This document shows positions 10,551-21,520 of a stretch of 64,000 bases of DNA, in pieces (the stretch's first letter is position 1; each line of letters starts with the position of its first letter). A program made the translations under genes and the position numbers. Under the pieces are notes generated by a model. The model was not told where the DNA came from and did not search any database. It saw only the letters and a program-made list of their open reading frames with translations. This DNA comes from DASZUK01 sp963745595 (GTDB lineage: Bacteria > Actinomycetota > Acidimicrobiia > Acidimicrobiales > RAAP-2), in NCBI GenBank assembly GCA_963745595.1, contig CAVUYB010000007.1:1-64000 (forward strand). The letters run 5' to 3'.

Positions 10551-12379
10551 GTGGGGGGTACAGGACGACGCGGCCGACGAGTCGCCAGACGACGGGTCGC
10601 CGACGGGCGGGCGGGCCCCCGACGACCGGGCCGCCCGGGGCACACGGGGCGTCCCGCTGCTGCCGTCGTCGCTCCGCGACGCCTTCGGCCGGCGAGCGCT
10701 CCCCGCACCGGTTGCCTCGGCCCTCGGGCTGCCGGCGGGGTCGACCGTCGCCGCGCTGGACGCCTCGGTGTGGAACGGCTTCGACCGGTTGCCGGACGCG
10801 GTCGACGTCGTTCGTCCTCGCGGTCGTCGGGTCCCGTTCGGCCCGGGACGTGCGGATCATGAGCGAACCGTGGCCGGCCGAGGTCCCGCCGGAGGACATC
10901 GCGTGGCCGACCCGGTTGGGTCGGACGCTGCGGACAGGCGGTTTCCTGGCCGCCGGCCGGCTCGAATGCGTCACGTACGGCCAGCTGTTCGCCGTCCCGA
11001 CGGCCGGACGACGGAGCGCGCTCGAGCTCGGGACGATCGTCGACCGGCTGGCGACGCCCGTCGGCGACCACGCCGGACGCCGCGGTCCGGGCGCGCTGCT
11101 CGCCGCGTCCACGGAGGCCTGGGCGGCCAGGATCGACGTCGACGATCCGCGCTTGCGCGACGTCGTCACGCCTCGCCCCGGCCGCTTCGACGACGTGCTG
11201 GCCACGGTGGCCGCCGGGTCCGACGGGCGGCTGGCCCGGACACTCGCTCGTGCCCTTCCCGGCCGTCGCGGCCCGGGTCGTCGAGCTCGGTCGAGGAACC
11301 GCTCGACGAGGCCGTGCCGCGGCTGTGCGAGGCCCTCGGGATATCTGCCCGTGACCTGGCGATCACGATCGCCCGACTCGACGCGCCGTGGCCGCCCGCG
11401 CCGGCTCCGGGACGTCGGCGACGCGTTCTCGATGAGCAAGGAGCGGGTCCGCCAGATCGTCGACCGGACGACCGACCGGCTCGACCACGCCTTCCTTCCG
11501 CAGGTCGGACGGGCGGCTCGACTGCTGGCCGATCGGGCGCCGATGACGATCGACGCGGCGGCCCGCCTGCTCGCCGACCGGTCGCTGAGCACCGAACCGT
11601 TCGACCCGCACGTCGTCGCCGTCGTGGCCGGCCTGACCGGGTACCCGGTCCGGTTCGTCGTCGACTCGACCGCGGGCGTCGAGCTGGTCCTGACCGACGG
11701 CGCGGTCGACGGCGCAGTCGACGGCGCAGTCGACGGCGCAGTCGACGGCGCAGTCGACGGCGCAGTCGACGCCGCGGCGGTCATGGCCGCGGTCGATCGG
11801 CTGTCCCGGCGCAGCGGGGTCTTCACCGCCCGGCAGGTCGTCGACGGGCTGGCCGCTGGCGATCGGACCGCTGGCGACGCGGCCGCAAAGACCATCGTCT
11901 CGCTCGTCCTCGACCACTCCCCCGTCGTCGCCCATCTCCGGGATGGCTGGTATTGGCGGCCGGCCGATCCGGACCGCAACGGCCTGGGCAACGCCACCCG
12001 ACCGATGCTGGCGGTGTCGACACCGCTCGGTGTCGACCAGCTCCAGCGGGGCCTGGTCCGCCGACGGCACGGCGTACGGGTCGCCGACGTGCCGCCGATC
12101 GACGTACTCGGCGCGTTCTTCGACGCCCACCCGGCGTTCATCGTCGACGGCGATGCCGTCCGGTCGACCGAGCCGCTCGACGCCGGCGTCGTGCTCACGC
12201 CGGCCGAACAGGCCTTCGTCGCCGCGCTCGGCCCGGCCCCGGACGGGCGGCTGCACCGGGCCGACCTCGAACGGGCCGTCACCGCCTCCGGCATCGACCA
12301 GCGCCTCTTCACGAGCGTGATCACCTATACGGCGATCGTCGAGCACCCCGCCCGGGACGTCTGGCAGCTCCGGCACTGA
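10551..12379 (+). pseudogene. Sigma-70 region 4-like HTH protein, frameshifted
   Basis: A large protein of unknown role with a sigma region 4-type helix-turn-helix, FSMSKERVRQIVDRTTDRLD, at about 11430-11490. The N-terminal part (PLLPSSLRDAFGRRALPAPV) is in another frame, with shifts near 10800, 11290 and 11400; from there to 12379 the frame is open. The middle holds six tandem GAVD units, and the C-terminal half looks like winged-helix repeats (e.g. FTARQVVDGLAAGDR). It does not look like a complete sigma factor because no region 2 is visible. The start is uncertain: GTG 10551 requires an early shift. Confidence 0.5.
11699..11770. repeat. 12-bp tandem repeat, six copies
   Basis: Six consecutive units of GGCGCAGTCGAC (the first has G instead of A at position 6). 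The unit is in frame and encodes Gly-Ala-Val-Asp repeats inside the sigma-region-4-like protein. Near-perfect identity between units suggests recent slippage expansion. Each unit contains the palindrome GTCGAC. Confidence 0.95.
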
Positions 12380-12457
12380 CCCGTCCGGCCCAGCCCAGTC
12401 CGGGCCGTCCGATCCGTCCGGCCAATCGGCGCAGTCCGGCCAACCGGCTCAGTCGGC

Positions 12458-13053
12458 TTACGGCACCCAGTTGAACCCGTGGACGATGGGGCCATCCGGG
12501 CCCCAGCCGATCCGGGTGATCGAGCCGGTCGACAGGTGCAGTCGCCAGGCCAGCTCGTCGCCGACGCCGAGGGCCCACGCCACCGCGGCCTTGATCGGCG
12601 AGACGTGGCTGACGACGACCACGTCGCCGCGCGGACCGGGCGTCGGCGCCGGGCGCCATCAGCTCGTCGCACGCCTCTCGCACCCGCCCGCCGAGGCCGG
12701 CCAAGGACTCGCCGCCGGTCGGCCGGTAGTTCGGGTCGGAACGCCACGCCTGCCAGACGTCGGCGGGGACGTCGGTGAGGGCCTGGCCCTCGTGCACGCC
12801 GTAGTCGATCTCGATCCAGCGGGGGTCGACGACGATCGGTCGGTCGAGGCCGAGTGCCTCGGCGGTGTCGACGGCCCGCCGCAGCGGGCTGCTGACGAGG
12901 CCGGCGACCACGTCATGGCCGGGGCGCTGCGAGGTAGGCGCCGAGCGCCTCGGCCTGCCGGCGACCCTCGGCCGTCAGCGGCGCGTCGGATCGCCCGAGC
13001 AGCAGCCCGGCCGCGTTGGCCGTGGCCTGCCCGTGGCGGACGAGGACGAGCAC
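12458..13053 (-). pseudogene. Histidine phosphatase (phosphoglycerate mutase-like), frameshifted
   Basis: A 2-His phosphatase of roughly 198 residues. The N-terminus VLVLVRHGQATANAAG contains the catalytic RHG. SSPLRRAVDTAEALG, with the second arginine motif, and IDYGVHEGQAL lie in the next frame. The end, with SHVSPIKAA and HGFNWVP, is in a third. Shifts lie near 12912 and 12640. Members dephosphorylate small phosphometabolites such as sugar phosphates or cobalamin intermediates; this one cannot be assigned further. It is the last gene of a minus-strand operon and starts (GTG) 17 bp after the zinc-ribbon gene stop. Confidence 0.75.
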
Positions 13054-13069
13054 GGCGGCGCGGCCGGCC

Positions 13070-13821
13070 TCAGGCCCGGACGAGGATCCGGCCGCACTGG
13101 TCGCACGTCGCCACCGTCGCCCGGCGGCAGCCGGCGGACCCGTTCGACCTCGACGGACGGGAGCTCCAGGTGGCAGCCGCCGCAGTGGTTGCCGACCAGC
13201 CGGGCCGCGCCGACGCCGCCGAGCCGGGATCGGAGCGACTCGTAGCGGTCGGCCAGATCGTTCGGGAGCCCGGCGGCGAGCTCGGACCGGGCGACGCAGC
13301 TCGGCGGCCAGCTCGGCGTCGACCACCGTTTCGGCGTCGGCGACGGCGCCGCGGAGAACCTCGGCCGACGACTCCAGTCGGCCGCGCTCGGCGGCCAACG
13401 TCGCCAGCTCGCCGTCGAGCGGCTCCTGCTCCTCCATCAGCGTCAGCTCCTGCTCCTCCAGCTCGTCTCGGCGCTCCGCCAGGTGACGGATCTCCTCGTC
13501 CATCGCCTGCAGGTCCCGCGCCGCCGAGCCCCGGGAGCCGTAGAGGCGGTCCTCCAGCGACCGCCGGCGGCCCGCCACCCCCTCGATCTGCTCCTCCAGC
13601 TCGGCCTGCCGGCCGAGCAGCTCCTGCCGCGGCCCCTCGAGCTCCCGGCCGCGGCCCTCCAGCGCCCCCAGCGCGGCTTCGACCGCGCCCAGCTCGACCC
13701 GCTCCGGCAGGTTGGCCCGGCGGTGCTGGAGCTGGGCGATCACCGTGTCCCGGTCCTGCACCTGGATCAGCACGTCCAGCGGTGTCGCCGACGCCGCCCC
13801 CGTTTCGACCGCATCCGTCAT
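13070..13821 (-). pseudogene. C4-type zinc ribbon protein (DUF164 family), one frameshift
   Basis: A long coiled-coil N-terminus, rich in E, R and Q (e.g. GRGRELEGPRQELLGRQAEL), is followed by a C-terminal zinc ribbon with GGCHLELPSVE and CDQCGRILV. This layout defines the DUF164/CdsZ-like family of nucleic-acid-associated proteins. A single shift near 13295 separates the coiled coil from the ribbon. The ATG overlaps the upstream NUDIX stop as ATGA, so the two are translationally coupled. Confidence 0.75.
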
Positions 13822-14377
13822 CGACTTCGGCCTCCCTTCCACGCCTCTTGCGCTGCCCGCAGCGCCCCGATCAGCGCGTCGTCGGCGATCGCCGCCGCGG
13901 CGTCCCAGTCGTACCAGGCGACGTCCGGGCTCTCGCCCGGGCGCCGGCGCCGGGTCGGCGTCCGGGGCGACGACGAGGAAGCGTAGGTCGAGGTGGGTGT
14001 GGCCCCGGCCGCCGTCGTGGACGTCGACGTGCACCAGCCGCGGACCGCCCGGCGGGTGGGCGACGGCGAGGCCGGTCTCCTCGGTCGTCTCCCGGATCGC
14101 CGCCGTCGGCCGGGTCCTCGCCGGACTCGACGTGGCCGCCCGGCTGCAGCCACCGGCCGAGCCGCCGGTGCCGGTGCAGGACGGTCCCCCGGCGGCCGAC
14201 GACGATGGCCGACGCGGTGACGTGCACCGGGTCCGCCGCCTCCGAGCACGGGTCGGGCAGACGGTCGAGCTCGGCCAGGAACCGGCGGCGCGACGACGAC
14301 TCCCGCTCGTCCGCCGGCCCGTGGGCGGCGACGAGCGCCCGGAGCGACTCGGTCGATGGTTCGGCGGCGAAGGTCAC
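13818..14377 (-). pseudogene. NUDIX hydrolase, frameshifted
   Basis: A pyrophosphohydrolase of about 185 residues. The NUDIX box reads G-G-H-V-E-S-G-E-D-P-A-D-G, then after a one-base shift near 14100 A-I-R-E-T-T-E-E-T-G-L, fitting GX5EX7REUXEEXGU. Downstream come VHVDVHDGGRGHTHLDLRF and VAWYDWDAAAAIADD. A second shift lies near 13945. The GTG start (14377) overlaps the PhzF stop as GTGA, and its own stop overlaps the DUF164 start as ATGA. Substrate unknown, but it probably clears a nucleotide or oxidised precursor. Confidence 0.8.
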
Positions 14378-15243
14378 GCCAATCCCTGGAGGTGGGGTCC
14401 CTCGACCTGGCCGGCCAGGACGGTGACAGCCGACCCGGCCGACCCGGACACGGTCGTCGTCGACCTCGACCCGGAGGCGGCCGCCCCGGGCCGAGAGCTG
14501 CTCGGCGTGGAGCACGCTCCGGCCGAGCCGGTCGGCCCAGTACGGCCCGAGGACGCACTGCGCGGAGCCGGTCACCGGGTCCTCGTCGATGCCGACGTTC
14601 GGGCCGAAGACGCGAAGGACGTAGTCGGCCGGCGGTGCCGGTCCGGACGGCGGTGCCGGCGGTGCCGGTCCGGCCGACGGTCCGCCGGGGCCGGTCCCCG
14701 GGCGGTGACGACGACCACCCGGTACGCCAGCGCGGCGATCGCCGGCACGTCGACGACGGCTCCGCGGACGGCGGCCGCGTCGTCGAGCTCGACGACGAGG
14801 GAACCGCCGTACTCGGCGACCGCGGCGACCGGCCACGCGGCCGGTAGGGCCGGCGGCCGGTCGACCAGCACCGGCCGGGTGGCCGGCAGGTCGAGCTCGA
14901 CGACGTCGCCGTCGAACCGGGCCGTCAGCCGGCCGCTCCGGGTCCGGAACACCAGCACGTCGCCGTCGGCCGCCCGACCGGCCTGGCGGAGGGCGTGGGC
15001 GGTGGCCAGCGTGGCGTGGCCGCACAGGTCGACCTCGGTCGTCGGCGTGAACCAGCGCAGCGACAGCTCGTCGGCGGCCCGCTGGCCGTCGGCCAGACGT
15101 ACGCGGTCTCGGAGAGACCGAGCTCGGCGGCGAGGCGCCTGCATCCATCCGCTCGTCGGCCGGGCCGGTCGAGCAGGCAGACGGCGGCCGGGTTGCCGCC
15201 GAAGCGGCGGTCGGTGAACGCGTCGACCCAGTAGATCGGGCAC
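14374..15243 (-). pseudogene. PhzF-family isomerase, frameshifted
   Basis: PhzF/diaminopimelate-epimerase-fold protein. The N-terminal IYWVDAFTDRRFGGNPAAVC contains the family FxGNPAAV motif. The centre has EVDLCGHATLATAHAL, and the C-terminus has FGPNVGIDEDPVTGSAQCVL with the GSA/H motif. Shifts near 15238 (an extra C in GCCC right after the GTG), 15085, 14690-14640 and 14420 interrupt it. Members catalyse isomerisation without cofactor; only PhzF itself makes phenazines, and no phenazine genes are nearby. It is coupled to the NUDIX gene and follows the aminotransferase by 18 bp. Confidence 0.75.
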
Positions 15244-15261
15244 CGTCGCCCGGGCTGTCGC

Positions 15262-16465
15262 TCACGCGGCTGAGGGCCTTCAGGCGGACGAGCGCGTCGT
15301 CGAGCACCTCGGGCCGCTTGCAGAAGGCCCACCGGACGAGCGACGCGCCCTCGGCCGGGTGGAGGTAGAAGACCGAGCTCGGCACCGCGACGACCCCGCA
15401 GCGGCCGGGCAGCGCCCGGCAGAACGCCACGGCGTCCGGCTCGCCGAGCGCGGCGACGTCGGTCGTGACGAAGTACGTGCCGGCCGGGCGGAACGTCGGC
15501 AAGCCCGAGCTCCTCGAGCCCGTCGCAGAACAGCTCCCGGCGCTCCCGGAGCGACGCGGCCAGCCCGTCGATCAGGGCCGGCCCGGCGGCGAGCGCCGGC
15601 GGCCACCGCGTGCTGGAACGGCGTGCCGCCGACGTAGGTGAGGAACTGCTTGGCCGCCCGCATGGCGGCGACGAGCGGGGCCGGGCCGCACGCCCAGCCG
15701 ATCTTCCAGCCGGTGAACGAGAACGTCTTGCCGGCCGACGAGATCGTCAGCGTGCGCTCGGCCATCCCCGGCCAGCGCGGCGAGCGGCCGGTGCCGGCCG
15801 TCGAAGACGAGGTGCTCGTAGACCTCGTCGGTCACGGCGAGCAGGTCGTGGTCGACGCAGATGGCGGCGATCAGGTCGAGCTCGTCGTCGGAGAAGACCT
15901 TGCCGGTCGGGTTGTGCGGGGTGTTCAGCAGGACGAGCCGCGTCCGCGGCGTGATCGCGGCCCGCCAGCTCGTCGGGGTCGAACGACCAGTCCGGCGGGC
16001 GCAGCGTGACGACCTTCGGCACCGCGCCGGCCATCGCGAGGCCGGCGGCGTAGGAGTCGTAGAACGGCTCGAAGACGACGACCTCGTCGCCCGGCTCGCA
16101 CAGGGCGAGGAGCGCGGCGGCGATCGCCTCGGTGGCGCCGGCCGTCACCAGCACCTCGTCGTCCGGGTCGACGTCGAGGCCGTAGTAGCGCCTGCTGGTG
16201 CTCGGCGATGGCCGCCCGGAGCTCGGGGATGCCCGGCCCCGGCGGGTACTGGTTGTGGCCGGCCCGGATCGGCCGCGACGGCCGCCTCGGCGACACTCGC
16301 CGGCCCGTCGGTGTCCGGGAACCCCTGCCCGAGGTTGATCGACCCGGTGGCGACGGCCAGCGCGGACATCTCGGCGAAGATCGTCGTCGCGAACGGCTGG
16401 AGCCGCGTGCTCAGGTACGGCACGCGGTCGGTGCCGGTCGGCAACGCGCCTGCGGGGTCTCGCAC
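15262..16465 (-). pseudogene. Class I/II PLP aminotransferase (DapC-like), frameshifted
   Basis: Fold-type I aminotransferase close to actinobacterial N-succinyldiaminopimelate aminotransferases. Visible segments are SINLGQGFPDTDGP, GHNQYPPGPGIPELRAAIAE, VTAGATEAIAAALLAL, NTPHNPTGK (reconstructed), the PLP lysine in SSAGKTFSFTGWKIGW, and GTYFVTTDVAALGEPDAVAFCRAL (quoted only to locate the C-terminal domain near 15450). Shifts occur near 16275, 16190, 15960, 15770, 15600 and 15500. The GTG start at 16465 and the corrected TGA at 15262 are best guesses. Probably acts in lysine or methionine metabolism. First gene of the operon. Confidence 0.75.
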
Positions 16466-16525
16466 CTGCCCGATGCTACCGACGACCTCGGCGGCGCCCG
16501 ACCTGGCGGTAGCGTCAGGCGCTCC

Positions 16526-17409
16526 ATGCCCGCTGCCCCACCGTCGCTGACCGTTGCCAGCTTCAACCTGCACGCCGGGATCGACGGCTGGGGGCGGCCG
16601 TTCGACGTCGTCGCCGCCTGCCGGGACCTCGACGCCGACGTCCTCGTTCTCCAGGAGACGTGGACCCCCGACGAGCCGCCGGCCCACCCGGCGGCCGCCG
16701 GCCACCCCCGCCTCGGCGACGGCGATCGGCGCCGAGCTCGGCTACGCGGTCGTCGAGCACCCGCTCGCCCACGGCCGACGGGCCGGACCGCACCCGCGGG
16801 CCGACCACCGGTGGATGCGGCCGTTCGACTGGCGGGGCAGCAGCCACGCCATCTACCTCGACGACAACCGCCCGCTCGGGCCCCGGATCACCCGGTCGGC
16901 CCGGTTCCGAAGCGGCCGAGTCCGGAGGGTGGGGGTTGGCCGTCCTGAGCCGCCTGCCGGTGCTCGACGAGCGGCTCATCGAGCTGCCGACGCTGTCGCG
17001 GGACCCGGCCACGCGGGCCGCCATCGTCCTCCGGGTGGCCGTCGGCGACCAGAGGGCGATCGGGGGGTCAGTCGGTCACCGTCGTCGGCACCCACATGTC
17101 GCATCTCACGTACGGCTCGCCGCGCCACTTCCGAGCGTCTCCGCCAGCTGCTCGAGGTCGAGGTCGGCGACGGCCCGGCGGTGCTGGCCGGCGACATGAA
17201 CCTGTGGGGCCCGCCGGTCAGCCTGCTCTTCCGGGGCTGGCACCGAGCGGTTCGGGCAGCCGACGTGGCCGGCGTGGCGGCCGCACAGCCAGGTCGATCA
17301 CATCCTCGTCCGCGGACCGGTGACCGTCGTCGACGGTCGGGCGCGGCCGATGGCCGGGTCCGACCACCGGCCGGTCCGCGCCGAACTGGCCGTCGGCCGC
17401 GGCGGCTGA
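16526..17409 (+). pseudogene. Endonuclease/exonuclease/phosphatase family protein, frameshifted
   Basis: DNase I-like fold (EEP). The N-terminal LTVASFNLHAGIDGWGRPFD has the catalytic Asn, and DADVLVLQETWTP has the metal-binding Glu. WGLAVLSRLPVLDERLIELP, VLAGDMNLWGPP (Asp/Asn) and the C-terminal SDHRPVRAEL (Asp-His) complete the active site. Shifts lie near 16700, 16910, 17070, 17130 and 17280. Families of this fold hydrolyse nucleic acids, sphingolipids or inositol phosphates; no further assignment is possible. The start ATG diverges from the aminotransferase. Confidence 0.75.
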
Positions 17410-17450
17410 CGGTCCCGGCCCGGCCGGCGACCCGCTGGGATACTGGGGCG

Positions 17451-17975
17451 ATGTCCCATGGCGATCTCGTCCTGCTCGGCCGAGTGGCCGTCGGGATCAC
17501 GGTCGCCTTCGTCTTCGGCTTCGAGCGACAGCTCCGCGGCTCGCCGGCCGGTGATCGGACGTTCTCGCTCGTCGGCGCGGCCGCCACCTCGGTCACCGCG
17601 GTGGCCGGCGTCCGATCGCCGCAAGCCGTCGCCGGCATCATGACCGGTCTGGGGTTCATCGGGGCCGGCGTCCTCCTCCGCCGGGGCCAGCTCGTTACCG
17701 GGCTGACGACCGCGGCGTCGATCTTCGCGGTCGCCGGCATCGGGATCGTCATCGGCTACGGCCACGTCCTGCTCGGCATCGTCCTCGGGGCGATCCTCCT
17801 CCTCATCCTCGAGATCCAGCACATCCCGTTCCTCCGCTTCCTCGACGCCCGCAACTACGCCGACCGGTTCCAGAACGACCGGGCGTTCCCCGTCTCGACG
17901 GGGGTCCCGATCGGCCCGCTCGACGGCCCCGGGTCGACCCGGCCGCCGGAGGGGCCGACGGGGAGCGCACGATGA
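17451..17975 (+). CDS. mgtC: MgtC/SapB family membrane protein
   Basis: An intact 174-residue protein with four hydrophobic segments and family motifs: FGFERQLRGSPAGDRTFSLV near the start, then GLGFIGAGVLLRRG with the conserved GxGxIxxG(V/A) pattern and a T-T-A-A-S motif. MgtC proteins affect magnesium limitation response and ATP synthase regulation. The tail after residue 130 is polar. Its TGA overlaps the next ATG (ATGA), so it is coupled to the PLP-decarboxylase gene, an uncommon pairing. Confidence 0.85.
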   Translation: MSHGDLVLLGRVAVGITVAFVFGFERQLRGSPAGDRTFSLVGAAATSVTAVAGVRSPQAVAGIMTGLGFIGAGVLLRRGQLVTGLTTAASIFAVAGIGIVIGYGHVLLGIVLGAILLLILEIQHIPFLRFLDARNYADRFQNDRAFPVSTGVPIGPLDGPGSTRPPEGPTGSAR

Positions 17976-19384
17976 GCCAGCTTCCCGTACGAGGATCGCT
18001 TCGTCGTCCACCGGACCTTCCCGGAGCAGGGGACGCCGCGGAGGAGATCCTGGCCGAACTGCGGACGATGGCCACCGAGGAGGACGCGGTCTGGGAGACC
18101 GGCAGGTGCTCGGGGACGATGTACTGCGGCGACCACGACCACTACCGCGTTCCTGCACGAGGCCTTCGGGCTCTTCGCCCACGTCAACGTGCTCCAGCGC
18201 GACATGTGCCCGAGCGCCACCAAGTTCGAGGCCGAGGTCATCGCCATGACGCTCGACCTGCTGCACGCCGAGGCCATCCAGCGGCACCGCGCCGGCCGGC
18301 CTCGTCACGACCGGCGGGACCGGCAGCATCTGCCACGCCGTCCTCGCGTACCGCGAGCACGCGGCGGCGACCCGCGGCGATGACGCGGCCCAACCTGATC
18401 AAGCCGGAGACGGCGCACCCGGCGTTCGACAAGGCGTGCCACCTCTTCGGCGTCGAGCTGCGCCGGGCGCCGGTCGACCCGGCGACGACCCAGGTCGACG
18501 TCGACTGGGTGGCCGACCACGTCGACGACCAGACGGTGGCCATCGTCGGGTCGGCCTGCAACTACGGCTACGGCACCGTCGACCCGATCGGTGAGCTGTC
18601 CGACGTCGCCGTCGAACGGGGCGTCGGCCTGCACGTCGACGGCTGCCTGGGCGGGTTCATCCTGCCGTTCGGCCAGGAGCTCGGCTACGACGTCCCGATC
18701 TTCGACTACCGGCTCCCCGGCGTCACGTCGATCTCCGCGGACACGCACAAGTACGGCTACGCGCTTCAAGGGCACGTCGGTGCGTCACCTTCCGCGACCA
18801 GGCGCTGCGCAACGCCCAGTACTTCTATCCTGACCGACTGGAGCGGCGGGAAGTACTGCTCGCCGGGGATGGAGGGCTCGCGGTCGGGCGGCCTGCTCGC
18901 CGCGACCTGGGCGGCGATGGTCCAGCTCGGTCGGGAGGGTTACCGGCGCGACGCGGCGGCGATCTTCGAGACGTCGTCGGCGATGCAGGACGCGGTGCGC
19001 GCCCACCCCGAGCTCCGCATCCTCGGCCGCCCGACGTTCCTGTTCAGCTTCACGTCCGACGACTTCGACGTGTACCACGTCAACGACTTCCTCCGCCGCC
19101 GCGGCTGGCGGCTCAACGGCCAGCAGTACCCCAACGCGCTGCACATGGCCGTCACCGGGCCCCAGACCAGCGACGGCGTCGCCGCGGCCTGGGCCGGCGA
19201 CCTGGCCGACGCGGTGGACTACGCCAAGACGCACCGGGACGAGGCCCCGGCGTCCGGCGCCATCTACGGCGGTGTCGCCGGCGGCATGACCGACGAAGCC
19301 GACTCGTTCATCCGGGCCGTGATGGCCGAGATGATGGACGACCAGCAGGCGGTGCCCGCGGACTGGCGGGCCAGCCAGGCCTGA
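17972..19384 (+). pseudogene. Group II PLP-dependent decarboxylase / sphingosine-phosphate-lyase-like, frameshifted
   Basis: Fold-type I PLP enzyme of the glutamate decarboxylase/sphingosine-1-phosphate lyase family. Key parts are GTMYCGDHDHY, NVLQRDMCPSATKFEAEV, GGTGSICHAVLAYREHA, the pyridine-contact segment HVDGCLGGFILPFG, and the Schiff-base lysine in SISADTHKYGYALQG. The main body 18380-19384 is continuous apart from a double shift around 18780-18830; others lie near 17990, 18145, 18300 and 18375. The KYGY lysine and GSRSGG segment fit lyases acting on amino alcohol phosphates as well as amino-acid decarboxylases. Confidence 0.75.
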
Positions 19385-19432
19385 CGGCGACAATGCCGCG
19401 GGCGCCTCCGGCGGCCCCGGGCGGCGGGCGAC

Positions 19433-20748
19433 CTATCGGTGCCGGGTGCCCCCGCTGGTCCGACCAGGCCACAGGTCCTCGAGCTCGCGACCCTTGGTCT
19501 CGGGCAGCCGGAGCAGCAGCCCGGTAGCGAGCATCATCGGCAGGAACGTCGCGGCCGCGGCCAGCTCGGCGTGGTTGGCCACCCCGCCGATGTCGGCGAC
19601 CGCGCCGAAGACGAGCAGGCCGGCGACGGCGCCGAGCACGCCGGCGGCGATCGTCCACCCGGCCACCGACGCCCGGACCTCCGTCGGGAACAGCTCGCTG
19701 GCCAATGCCCCGCCGGCCGGGGCGAAGACCCCGCCGGCCGTCACGCCGAGGACGTACCCGACGATCAGGGCCGACGTCGACCCCGAGTAGGCGAACGTCC
19801 CGGCCAGGCGCCATGCCGACGATGGCCACGGCCACCGTCGGCCGGCGGCCGACCCGGTCGGCCAGCCAGCGACCGACCAGCAGGCCGCCCAGGCCGCACG
19901 ACCCCGGCGGCCACCACCATGACCGAGGTGGCCCAGCCGGAGACGTGGAGGACGTTCTGGGCGTAGATGAAGACCAGGCTGTTGGCCGGCCCGGTGATCA
20001 CCGAGACCGCGAAGGCCAGCAGGGCCACCAGCACCAGCCGGCCCCGGAACTCCCGGGCCACCGGCCCGAGCACCGGGTCGGCCTGGCCGTCGCGGTCGAG
20101 CCGGGTGAAGCGCTCGGGTTCGACGACCTTCCGGGCGACGAGCGGGACGAGGACGAGCGGCACCACGGCCAGCGCGAGGATCCCCCGGAACCCGAGCGTG
20201 TTCTCGGCCAGGCTGTGGATGACCGCGGTCAGCGCCGGCCCCGACGGCGTAGCCAGCCGCGACCAGGGCGACCGCCCGGGCCCGCTCGGCTGGTGGCCGT
20301 CAGCTCCACCGCGCTCACCTGGGCACGCCGAGGGTGGCACTCAGCAACGGGCGACCGAGGGCGAAGATGACGACGAACGACCAGTAGTCGGGGACCACGG
20401 CGGCCACGTGGCAGGGGCCGGCCAGGCGCAGGTCGCCAGCAGCATCGGCCGGCGGCCGAACCGGTCGGCCAGACCGGCCAGCGGGAGACCGCCCAGCGAG
20501 GCCAGCCGGATGACGGCCAGGCCGATCCCGAGCATCGTCCCCGAGAGGCCGGCCTCGTCGGCGAAGGTGGCCCCGTGGGTGACGTGGCCGAACGTCTTGG
20601 CGACGTCGCCGAGGGCGGCGACGGCCCCGAACTGGCCGAACCCGGCGGCCAGGGCGAGCAGGGCCACCCCCACCACCGGCGGATCCCGCCAGCGGAAGAG
20701 GCGGAACGACGACGGGCCGGCCGTCGGCCCTCCCTCGACCGGATCCAT
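19433..20748 (-). pseudogene. MFS transporter, frameshifted
   Basis: A twelve-helix major facilitator. The intact N-terminus runs from ATG 20748 (MDPVEGGPTAG) through helix 1 to the family loop GLADRFGRRPMLLATC. The second half includes a central loop ending VEPERFTRLDRDGQ, then RWLADRVGRRPTVAVAIVG (loop 8-9, reconstructed), SELFPTEVRASVAGW and LRLPETKGRELEDLWPG. Shifts lie near 20410, 20330-20250, 19905, 19810 and 19745. The sugar-transporter-like PETKG motif suggests a metabolite:proton symporter; the substrate is unknown. It converges with the decarboxylase gene 48 bp away. Confidence 0.75.
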
Positions 20749-20863
20749 CAGGAGGTCCCTGCCGACCTCAGGCCGCCACGAGGCGGGGACCCGTGGCCGG
20801 CCGGTGCATGCCCCTGCAGGCTATGCCAACTCCCGGTTCGACGACGGTGGTAGAAATGACCCG

Positions 20864-21511
20864 GTGAGCGTCCCGACCATGGAGATTGACGGCTGTCGTC
20901 GGCCCATCAGGTGCTGCTGGCGGCATCGATTCGCTCACCGACGGGCAGGCCCGGGCCCCCAGCCACCTGCCCGACTGGACGGTCGGCCACGTCCTGACCC
21001 ACCTGGCCCGCAACGCCGACAGCGTGACCCGCCGCCTCGAGGGGGCGGCCCGGGGAGAGATCGTCGACCAGTACCCGGGCGGCTACGCCGGTCGGACGGC
21101 GGACATCGCCGGCGGCGCCGGGCGGTCAGCGGCCGAGCTGGTGGCCGACGTGCGAGGAGACCGCCTACCGGATGGAGACGGCCTGCGCAGCCTGCCGGAG
21201 GACGCCTGGTACCGCCTCGACCCGCGCCGTCAGCGGGGCCGAGCGGCCGGCCCGCACCACGTGTTCTCGCGCTGGCGGAAGTGGAGGTCCATCACACCGA
21301 TCTCGGCCTCGGGTACACGACGGACGAGTGGCCCGACGAGTTGGTGGCGGCGTGGCTGCCCCCGCGCAGCTCGACCGGCTGACCCGGCGGACCGATCCCA
21401 AGGCGCTGCTGGCCTGGATCATCGGACGGGTGCCCGGCGCCGACCCTCGAACTGGTAGCCGATCCCGGCCACCCGCGGTCGGCGGCCGATGGCCGGTCGG
21501 TGAGCTGCTAG
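20864..21511 (+). pseudogene. Mycothiol-dependent maleylpyruvate isomerase family protein, frameshifted
   Basis: DinB-like four-helix protein of the actinobacterial TIGR03083 family. HLPDWTVGHVLTHLARNADSV carries the first metal histidine region, followed by RRLEGAARGEIVDQYPGG. EVEVHHTDLGLGYTTDEWP has the HHxD motif, and the C-terminal KALLAWIIGRV follows. Shifts occur near 20930, 21160, 21265, 21375 and 21445; correcting the last gives a TAG at 21509-21511. Members use mycothiol as a cofactor for isomerisation or transfer. Start GTG 20864 or ATG 20879. Confidence 0.7.
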
Positions 21512-21520
21512 AGAAGGGGC

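Noticed and set aside
11363..12376. Minus-strand frame with CAVD repeats opposite the sigma-like gene
   Set aside because: The repeat is simply the reverse reading of the GAVD array, and the plus strand carries the HTH and a better composition.
12380..12457. Repeated GTCCGGCC blocks between convergent genes as a possible repeat element
   Set aside because: Degenerate GC-rich low-complexity spacer; no regular period and no stem followed by a T-run to support a terminator.
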